DNA of 64,000 nt from contig NC_092342.1 in NCBI RefSeq assembly GCF_046630445.1, positions 177,650,501-177,714,500 on the forward strand, written 5' to 3'. Within the stretch, counting starts at the first letter, position 1, and each line of letters starts with the position of its first letter. The DNA is from Rutidosis leptorrhynchoides. Lineage: Eukaryota; Streptophyta; Magnoliopsida; Asterales; Asteraceae. A program made the translations under genes and the position numbers. The notes beneath the pieces are model-generated. The model had not been told where the DNA came from, did not search any database, and saw only the letters and a list, made by a program, of their open reading frames with translations. Shown here piece by piece: positions 47,674 through 64,000 of the stretch.

Positions 47674-55139
<7,466 letters not shown>

Positions 55140-55639
55140 TACACTCCATTTTGTCAAATTTTCTTATACCGAAAAAAATAGGTTTCACTATACTTCAGTT
55201 TTGATATTCTATACATGAATTAATACTATACCCAACCTTTTTGGGATTTTTGGTCGAGTACCTAATATAACCCATTAGCATGCTACGAGAGTTGAACGGG
55301 GCGGTCGTGCAGCTTAAAGTGGTTAGTGTTGTTCTATAAATCTTAATTTTGCTTTAGTGTGTATTGACGATGAGATCGAACACGTTTAAGTTACAAATCT
55401 GCCTTCGGTTATGATTATTGTGTTACGGTATTAATTTGTCATATTTTTGCAAATATGTTGGAATCTTTCATCTTCTTTCTTTCACAATATTATAAGATAA
55501 AGTGTATTGTCGGTATATGTGGACATACATGAACATTTTAAACTATCTGGTTCGTTTTGTGCTAAAGACAAGCAAAAAAGTTGAAATTGTAAAACGACCT
55601 TCGACACATTATAGAAAACGATAACATTTTTTTTTAACA
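55140..55639 (+). other. MATE 3' flank
   Basis: AT-rich sequence including the 3' untranslated region. No clear polyadenylation signal could be fixed and no gene is seen. Confidence 0.5.
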
Positions 55640-57808
55640 GCATACTGTGTGGCGTGCAAAAATGCTGCGCGGCACGCAGTACAACGTGAAACCATTCCAG
55701 GGGGTGAACATCTTTCAAACTGACACCCGAATTAGTTATATTGTACGGTGCGCAAATTTCCTGTACAGCGCGCCATATAACTAGTTCTAACTGTAGTTCA
55801 TTTTTATGAAACTAACTTCATTCATACATCACCCTTTATACTCAACTTTATCAGCAGTTAGAAACCTGTTTATAGTCACAGCACAATGATCACAACCATT
55901 CTACAACATTTTATAACCCTTTTGAGTGTAACAAACATTACATATAATAAAGGCGGTAATTTTGACCCATTACCACTATTGACTCCAAAAGACACCAAAA
56001 CAATAATCAAGATAACATGCAAATGCAAGTATAAATATGTTAATATAAATAAGCACACAAACGCATTATGATTATGCCCTACTTAGTTTCACCATATATT
56101 TATTGTATTTCTTTTCTGGATCATCCTCCCATCCGAAACAAAAGATGTAGATAAAATCATAAAAGAAGAAATGGGAAGGAGTACAACCATTATGCGAAAC
56201 ACACAACAACGCACTTTGATTACGCCCTACTTGATTTCATCACAATGCAACTTGGTCAACCCTACATGGTTAAGCCAAGATCACACCATTCCATATGACT
56301 AAACTTTATTTGGTTGGGTTAAAGCCAAAAATAGGCTACAAACTTACACAAATGTACCGATGTCACCCACAAACTCATTTCCGTCCTACTGTCGCCTACA
56401 AACTTTCAAAAAATGTGCTAATATCAACATTTTATAGTTTTGACCTGTTACATACTAATTTTGACCTGATACCATTTTTTTTTTTTTTTTTTAAGAATTA
56501 AGATCCAATCCACGAACGACACGTGTTGATTTTAACCAGTTTAGCCGGTAGCAAATCATTTTTGTTTACATTGGTACACTTTTTAAAAGTTTTTGCTTAC
56601 ATTGGTACACTTTTTGAAAGTTTGTAGGGGGACATTAAGACGGAAATGGGTCTGTGGGCGACATCGATACATTTGTGTAAGTTTGTAGCCTATTTTTTAC
56701 TTTAACCCTATTTGGTTTAATCACAAGTCTATTAGACAACCCAACTTGGTTGAAACAAAATCTCCGAACGATCAACCCTACTTGGTTAATCGAGCGCCAC
56801 GTGAACTAACTCTACTTAGTCACCACACCAAATGGTCAAACCTACTTGTTTAACCAAAGGGATCAGCACACACAATTTATGCATACATACATACATACGA
56901 ATATTATACTCACCTTAGTCTTGCACAAGAAATAGTCAATGAACTTATCCGCAAGTTCCAACACCAACAATTAGTATATAAGAAGCAATTTCCGATAAAC
57001 TAAGATTCATTACAAGTTAACACATCATACTACACATCACTAATGACATAAGTGCACTTTGACCCAATTCCCCTTGACACCAATTGACTTACTAAGGTTG
57101 TCCCATAATCACCGCTTAGATAGTGACTATGCTTAAACATAACACTTGCACATTAAACACATGTGATTCATGCACTTTTCACCAATTTGACTCAATACCC
57201 CAATTTAAACAATTAAAGTCAACAATCAGGTTTGACCAACACATGAACTCTTGACACACTTAATCAATGATACATATAATCAATAGCAAAAGAATATCAA
57301 CTGCTTGATTACATGATCACAATTCATACCCAATCCTAACCCACATTCAAGTGTTACACACCCAAATTCTCGACCAACTAAACCCCAATTCAATGAGTAA
57401 AGGGGTTTATTATCACTACCAAACCCAAACCCTAACGTAAATTAATGAACTAAACATAGAACTCGGATTAGGGTTTATCTTAAGCACTAAAGTGAACTCT
57501 AATGGTTGAAACCACAAGGAAGAACACCAAACTAAGTTGAAATCACTACCTTCTTCCTTCAATTTGATATTTCTTCACACTAGGGTTCAACTTCCAATTT
57601 GGGGAAATTATTTTCGAAAACTTAAAGACTCAAATGAGGCTTACCGGCCTATATTCTGGCCTTATCATGTTTTTCTCATATTTATATATTTAGTCCCTCA
57701 AGTTACAAAGTCATCAAAAACTGCTCAAATTTCCAGCTCACCTGCGCGGCGCGAAATAAGCTTGTGTGGCGTGCAGCAAAGCTGCCTGACAAAGCTGTGG
57801 GTGTTACA
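55640..57808 (-). mobile_element. Element K 3' LTR (minus strand), left limit uncertain
   Basis: On the minus strand TGTAACACCCACAGC begins at 57808, directly after a polypurine tract. Text leftward, including GGGTCAAAGTGCACTTATG near 57060, is LTR-like. GC-rich words such as GTGTGGCGTGC recur at 55640-55780 and 57740-57790. The end of the LTR was not found, so 55640 is a guess. It contains the MITE at 56316-56708. Confidence 0.5.
56316..56708. mobile_element. Mutator-type MITE (393 bp, 9-bp target duplication)
   Basis: Long inverted ends: the left reads GGGTTAAAGCCAAAAATAGG, and the reverse complement of the right reads GGGTTAAAGTAAAAAATAGG. Matching continues for about 90 bases with mismatches. 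TATTTGGTT occurs exactly at 56307-56315 and 56709-56717. A 9-base duplication with long inverted ends indicates the Mutator superfamily. The centre holds a poly-T run. Confidence 0.9.
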
Positions 57809-58512
57809 ACTCTCCCCCACTTGAACCGGATCGCGTCCTTGTGATCCAAGCTAAGTGAGTAGATGGAAAGTGTTTAATCATTAATTCCCCGGTTTCCCAC
57901 GTGTACTCCATTTCCTTGCCGTATTTCCAATTTACTTTAAACGAATTAATAGGTCTATTCTGAATTTGTCTCACTTGTTCATCAACTATCTCAACGGACA
58001 CTTCCACAAAGCCGAGTTTATCGTTTACCTCTATCTCATATAAACGCACAATTGTAGATTGTGCGGTTAAGCTCTTCCTTAGATGAGACACATGAAAGGT
58101 ATTATGAATTCCCGAAATTTTCTCGCACAATTCAACCTATGAGTGACTTCGCCAACTCTCTCCACAATTTTAAAAGGTCCGATATAACGAGGACCAAGTT
58201 TTCCTCTTTTTCGAAACCGAATTATTCCTTTCCAAGGCGACACTTTAAGCATCCCCACTTTAGGTCGCCTTCAATCGTACACGGATATTCTCGATCTTTT
58301 GGTTTGTTTCCAAAACAACGTTCGATACTACTAATTTCCCTTTGCCCTATCTCACCCCAACAAATTGGAGTTTGACATTTTCTTCCATAGAGCATTTCGT
58401 ATGGTGGCATTCCAATAGTAGTATAGAGACTATTATTGTACGAGAATTCCACCAAAGGCAAATGCTCATCTCAACTTCCATCAAAGTCAATTACACGTGT
58501 ATGTAACATATC
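57809..58512 (-). pseudogene. Element K Ty3/gypsy integrase C-terminal part and polypurine tract
   Basis: On the minus strand from 58512: EDMLHTRVIDFDGS, then a stop in place of the usual Trp, then DEHLPLVEFSYNNSLYT and YEMLYGRKCQTPICWGEIG. After frameshifts come MLKVSPWKGIIRFRKRGKLG, PRYIGPFKIVERVGEVTHRL and, in another frame, GIHNTFHVSHLRKSL and DEQVRQIQNRPINSFKVNW. This is the integrase end and chromodomain-like tail region of a Ty3/gypsy element. AAGTGGGGGAGAGT (about 57809-57822) precedes the LTR. The upstream part of pol is missing; a tandem array takes its place. Confidence 0.85.
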
Positions 58513-59517
58513 CTCTTTTAGGCCTCTAAACGACTTCGAATGGCGTGAAACTGACATAGCCAATGGAATAGGATGAATTTTGCTCGTTGGTCTGTTTCGG
58601 AATGAAAACGCAAAGATCGGACAAAACCGGAGCTTTCGCAACTTGTAATATTTTTGCAACATGTGTGACGATGCTTATTTCGAATTTTAGGCCTCTAAAC
58701 GACTCCGAACGACGTGAAACTGAAATTGCCAATGGAATAGGATGAGTTTTCCTCGTTGGTCTATTTCGGAGTGATAACGCAAAGATCGGACAAAACTGAA
58801 GCTTTCGCAACTTGTAATAGTTTTGAAACATGTGTTACGATGCTTATTTCAAACTTTTAGGCCTCTAAACGACTCCGAACGGCGAGAAACTAAAATTGGC
58901 TATGGAATAGGATGAGTTTTGCTCGTTGGTCTGTTTCGGAGTGAAAACGCCAAGATCGGACAAAACCAGAGCTTTTGCAACATGTAATAGTTTTGCAACA
59001 TGTGTTACGATGCTTATTTCGAACTTATAGGCCTCTAAACGACTCCGAACAACGTGAAACTGAAATAGCCAATGGAATAGGATGAATTTTGCTTGTTGGT
59101 CTGTTTCGGAATGAAAACATGAAGATCGGACAAAACTGGAGCTTTCGCAACTTGTAATAGTTTTGCAACATGTGTGACGATGCTTATTTCGAACTTTTAG
59201 GCCTCTAAACGACTCCGAACGACGTGAAACTGAAATTGGCAATGGAATAGGATGAGTTTTGCTCGTTGGTCTATTTTGGAGTGATAACGCAAAGAACGGA
59301 CAAAACCGAAGCTTTCGCAACTTGTAATAGTTTTGAAACATGTGTTACGATGCTTATTTCAAACTTTTAGGCCTCTAAACGACTCCGAACGGCGTGAAAC
59401 TGAAATTGCCTATGGAATAGGATGAGTTTGCTCGTTGGTCTGTTTCGGAGTGAAACGCGAAGATCAGACAAAACCAGAGCTTTCGCAACTTGTAATAGTT
59501 TTGCGACATGTGTTACG
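58513..59517. repeat. 170-bp tandem array, six units
   Basis: The word GGCCTCTAAACGACT (or a near-copy) recurs at 58521, 58690, 58860, 59030, 59200 and 59370, giving steps of 169, 170, 170, 170 and 170. Units share GGAATAGGATGA, CTCGTTGGTCT, AAAGATCGGACAAAAC and CTTGTAATAGTTTTG. Unit-to-unit differences are scattered substitutions; the last unit has small deletions. Antisense frames reading ALSLQNRPTSKTHPIP repeat along it but carry no known domain. Confidence 0.92.
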
Positions 59518-60133
59518 TGAAATGTCCCGTTCTTATTGATTAAAAACGTTCCATATTAATTGATTTCGTTGCGAGGTTTTGACCTCTATATGAGACGTTT
59601 TTCAAAGACTGCATTCATTTTTAAAACAAACCATAACCTTTATTTCATAAATAAAGGTTTAAAAAGCTTTACGTAGATTATCAAATAATGATAATCTAAA
59701 ATATCCTGTTTACACACGACCATTACATAATGGTTTACAATATAAATATGTTACATCGAAATCAGTTTCTTGAATGCAGTTTTTACACAATATCATACAA
59801 ACATGGACTCCAAATCTTGTCCTTATTTTAGTATGCAACAGCGGAAGCTCTTAGTATTCACCTGAGAATAAACATGCTTTAAACGTCAACAAAAATGTTG
59901 GTGAGTTATAGGTTTAACCTATATATATCAAATCGTAACAATAGACCACAAGATTTCATATTTCAATACACATCCCATACATAGAGATAAAAATCATTCA
60001 TATGGTGAACACCTGGTAACCGACATTAACAAGATGCATATATAAGAATATCCCCATCATTCCGGGACACCCTTCGGATATGATATAAATTTCGAAGTAC
60101 TAAAGCATCCGGTACTTTGGATGGGGTTTGTTA
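59518..60133 (-). mobile_element. G-type LTR end (minus strand), truncated by H
   Basis: TGAAATGTCCCGTTC at 59518 is the reverse complement of the end of LTR G. The text to 60133 mirrors 46300-46919 (CATATAGAGGTC, GCTTCCGCTGTTGCAT, GGTACTTTGGATGGGG on the appropriate strand). It stops where H begins. Confidence 0.75.
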
Positions 60134-62176
60134 TGTAGTGACCCGAACTTTTCCATGTTTATATATATTAATTGAGATTGATATTTACATGATTAAATGT
60201 TTCCAACATGTTAAGCAATCAAACTTGTTAAGACTTGATTAATTGAAATATGTTTCATATAAACAATTGACCACCCAAGTTGACCGGCGATTCACGAACG
60301 TTAAAACTTGTAAAAACGACATGACGATATATATATGGATATACATATGGTTAACATGAGATTATGATAAGTAAGTATCTCCATAAGTATATTAACAATG
60401 AGTTATATACATATAAACAAGACTACTAACTTAAGGATTTCGAAACGAGACATATATGTAACGATTATCGTTGTAACGACATTTAAATGTATATATATCA
60501 TATTAAGATATATTAATATATCATAATATCATGATAATATAATAATTTAACATCTCATTAGATATAATAAACAATGGGTTAACAACATTAATTGAGATCG
60601 TTAACTTAAAGGTTTCAAAACAACACTTACATGTAACGACTAACGATGACTTAACGACTCAGTTAAAATGTATATACATGTAGTGTATTTAGATGTATTA
60701 AAATACTTTTGGAAGACTTCAAGACATATATCAAAACACTCATACTTAACTAAAATGGTTACAGTTACTTTCCCATTCTTTTCTTTCATCAAGAATTCTA
60801 GTCGTATTCTTACCCGTATTATACACAGCTTCAAAACGTACTTACTATGGGTATATACCAATAGGAACTAGCATGGGATTCCACTCTTGATTATGTCATG
60901 TATGACTAATCAATTTTAACTTCTACCATGAGCTAGTCAACTAACTAGAACTCCTTTTAACCCCACTCACCACTCACCAATTACCACTCATCATTCACTC
61001 CATTTCACTTCCAATTCTCTTTCTAATTCTCTCTCAACACACACACACTATTATGAACGTATTTTTCCAGTAGTTAATCATCATCTTCATCAAAAATCAC
61101 TTCAAGAATCAAGCTATAATCATCATAGGAAGAACACTTCAAGAACACTTCAAAAATCCCTTCAAGTTTACTAATTTACTTCCAAGCTTTCTAATCCATT
61201 CTAAGTAATCATCTAAGATCAAGAAACCTTTGTTATATACAGTAGGTTATCTTTCTTATTCAAGGTAATATTCATATTCAAACTTTGATTCAATTTCTAT
61301 AACTATAAACTATCTTAATTCGAGTAAAAATCTTACTTGAACTTGTTTTTGTGTCATGATCCTACTTCAAGAACTTTCAAGCCATCCAAGATCCTTTGAA
61401 GCTAGATCATTTCTTGTCACTTCCAGTAGGTTTACCTACTAAACTTGAGGTAGTAATGATGTTCATAACATCATTCGATTCATATATATAAAACTATCTT
61501 ATTCGAAGGTTTAAACTCGTAATCACTAGAACATAGTTTAGTTAATTCTAAACTTGTTCGCAAACAAAAGTTAATCCTTATAACTTGACTTTTAAAATTA
61601 ACTACACACATGTTCTATATCTATATGATATGCTAACTTAATGATTTAAAACCTGGAAACACGAAAAACACCGTAAAACCGGATTTACGCCGTCGTAGTA
61701 ACACCGCGGGCTGTTTTGGGTTAGTTAATTAAAAACTATGATAAACTTTGATTTAAAAGTTGTTATTCTGAGAAAATGATTTTTATTATGAACATGAAAC
61801 TATAGCCAAAAATTATGGTTAAACTCAAAGTGGAAGTATGTTTTCTAAAATGGTCATCTAGACGTCGTTCTTTCAACTGAAATGACTACCTTTACAAACA
61901 CGACTTGTAACTTATTTTTCCGACTATAAACCTATACTTTTTCTGTTTAGATTCATAAAATAGAGTTCAATATGAAACCACAGCAATTTGATTCACTCAA
62001 AACGGATTTAAAATGAAGAAGTTATGGGTAAAACAAGATTGGATAATTTTTCTCATTTTAGCTACGTGAAAATTGGTAACAAATCTATTCCAACCATAAC
62101 TTAATCAACTTGTATTGTATATTATGTAATCTTGAGATACCATAGACACGTATACAATATTTCGACCTATCATGTC
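60134..62176 (+). mobile_element. LTR H (plus strand), start of an LTR element
   Basis: Begins TGTAGTGACCCGAAC and runs through AT-rich text, then CA-rich leader-like sequence (60960-61260) without coding capacity. It is cut at 62177 by an I-type LTR. A 67-codon frame at 60668-60871 has no recognisable motif. Confidence 0.6.
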
Positions 62177-62226
62177 TGAAAGGACCCGTTCATATACATT
62201 ATAAACGATTCACAGTAGTTGATTAC
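62177..62226 (-). mobile_element. LTR I: 50-bp C-type LTR end (minus strand)
   Basis: TGAAAGGACCCGTTCATATA is the reverse complement of the end of element C's LTRs. It continues to GTTGATTAC, where J interrupts it; C's LTR would continue ATTGCGAGG. Confidence 0.75.
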
Positions 62227-64000
62227 TGATAATGCCAAAAATGAACACATATTTTATAGCATTATTCCCCAAGAAAGACAAGATTTTAGTTGGTATTGTT
62301 CGATTTACAAGCAATATTCGTTTAAATATTAAAAAGTGAAGACAAAAGGCAGATTCGACAAATTGAAGACAAAAAGGTCCAAAGAGCTAAAAAGTACAAG
62401 ATACAACTAAAAAGGTTCAAAATATTGATGAGGAACGTCTCAAAATGACAAGAGTACAAGTTACAAGACGCAAAGTACGCGATTTAAAATAATACGCGAA
62501 GACGTTCGAAAATCCGGAACCGGGACCTGAGCCTAGAAGAAACGCCCGACGTAACGGACCAAAAATATCTACTCAACTATGCATATAAATATAATATAAT
62601 ATATAAATAATTATTAAAATTATTTATATATTTATATTATTTATTTATTATGTCGGCAAGCTAGAAAACAAATGATCCTGAGCTGGAAATCACGGCCATG
62701 CGAGTCGCATGGCCTAATGCCCAAACTCATGCGACTCGCATGAGTACCTTTTCCAGGCCACCTTCTATTTAAAGCGACTTCGTGATCCGTTTTTACTTAC
62801 ACCATAAAATCTATTTCTCTCTTCTCTCATATATACGATATATATATATATATATAATTTATATTTTAATTTTAATTATAATTATAATTCTAATAATAAG
62901 GGTATGTTAGCGAATGTTGTAAGGGTGTAAGTCGAAATTCTGTCCGTGTAACGCTACGCTATTTTTAATCATTGTAAGTTATGTTCAACCTTTTTACATT
63001 AATGTCTCGTAGCTAAGTTATTATTATGCTTATTTAATCCGAAGTAATCATGATGTTGGGCTAATTACTAAAATTGGGTAATTGGGCTTTGTACCATAAT
63101 TGGGGTTTGGACAAAAGAACGACACTTGTGGAAATTAGACTATGGGCTATTAATGGGCTTTATATTTTTAACTAAATGATAGTTTGTTAATGTTAATATA
63201 AAGATTTACAATTGGGCGTCTCTATAAATTACCATATACACTCGATCGGACACGATGGGCAGGGTATTTATATGTACGAACGATCGTTCATTTAACCGGA
63301 CACGGGAATGGATTAATAGCCACTAGAATAATTAAAACAGGGGTGAAATTACATTCAAGGGTAATTGGTGTAATTGCTAACAAAGTAGTAAAACCTTGGT
63401 TTACACGCAGTCGATAACCTGGTGTATTCATTAAACAAAGTATTAAAACCTTGTTACAATTCGAATCCCCAATTAGTTGGAATATTTAACTTCGGGTATA
63501 AGGATAATTTGACGAGGACACTCGCACTTTATATTTATGACTGATGGACTGTTATGGACAAAAACCAGACGGACATATTAAATAATCCAGGACAAAGGAC
63601 AATTAACCCATGGGCATAAAACTAAAATCAACACGTCAAACATCATGATTACGGAAGTTTAAATAAGCATAATTCTTTTATTTCATATTTAATTTCCTTT
63701 ATTGTATATTTAATTGCACTTCTAATTATTGCACTTTTATTTATTGTTATTTAATCGCACTTTTAATTATCGTACTTTTTAATTATCGCAATTTTATTTT
63801 ATCGCACTTTTATTATTCGCAATTTCATTATCGTTATTTACTTTACGCTTTAAATTAAGTCTTTTATTTATTTTATATTTTACATTAGGTTTTAACTGCG
63901 ACTAAAGTTTTAAAATCGACAAACCGGTCATTAAACGGTAAAACCCCCCCTTTATAATAATAATATTACTTATATATATGTTTGTATTTTTATAAAAGTA
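62227..64000 (+). mobile_element. LTR J (plus strand), runs off the window
   Basis: Starts TGATAATGCCAAAAATG. It contains the inverted pair CATGCGAGTCGCATGG and CTCATGCGACTCGCATGAGT (62698-62746) and later TTATCGCA-rich text (63700-63850). No coding region is seen before the window ends. Confidence 0.55.

Noticed and set aside
58526..59341. Minus-strand frames across the tandem array (ALSLQNRPTSKTHPIP repeats) as a repeat protein gene
   Set aside because: They simply follow the 170-bp units (not a multiple of three, so the frame changes each unit) and stop irregularly.

Overview
This is a 64 kb piece of a plant nuclear genome. It is AT-rich, packed with long terminal repeat (LTR) retrotransposons nested inside one another, and contains one clearly recognisable host gene with GT-AG introns. 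The LTR sequence types (for example ends starting TGTGATGACCCGG, or TGATAATGCC) and the trinucleotide-rich long LTRs look to me like those of Asteraceae. That family assignment is an inference from familiarity and was not tested.

Positions 1-46919 are almost entirely one stack of nested retroelements. I label them A to J. A minus-strand LTR (F; 16197-17735 and 45485-46221) lies inside a plus-strand LTR (G; its right part is 46222-46919). F was hit twice. First, by element A, whose 3' end is 1-3562 and 15304-16196; A in turn carries the complete element B (3563-15303, target duplication CCCTA). Second, by element D, a minus-strand Ty3/gypsy element of the Tat lineage (17736-45484). D was split inside its reverse transcriptase gene by element C (22741-43308, target duplication AAACT). 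C holds a solo Copia LTR (30485-31102, GAAGG) and, in its 3' LTR, an intact full-length Ty1/copia element E (33458-41575, ATTAT).

B and C are complete by their ends, with LTRs of about 3.6 kb and a primer site for initiator tRNA-Met. They have no pol gene, only a decayed plus-strand reading frame, so they look non-autonomous. E is the only element with an uninterrupted gag-pol (1342 codons) and near-identical LTRs. D is dead: gag is missing, pol is frameshifted and split, and one integrase catalytic Asp is replaced. It still carries an antisense, intron-containing extra gene next to its 3' LTR.

Positions 47558-55139 hold the host gene, a seven-exon MATE (DETOXIFICATION-type) membrane transporter of 488 codons. 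Its first intron is about 5 kb and contains two SINE-like elements in opposite orientation (one with a tail that became a CAG repeat) and large microsatellites. A hAT-type MITE with an 8-base target duplication sits in intron 4.

Positions 55140-64000 return to repeats. A minus-strand Ty3/gypsy 3' LTR and integrase end (K) carries a 393-bp Mutator-type MITE. Next come a six-copy, 170-bp tandem array abutting the integrase fragment, a minus-strand G-type LTR, and the starts of LTRs H, I and J, each inserted in the previous one and cut by the next or by the window edge.
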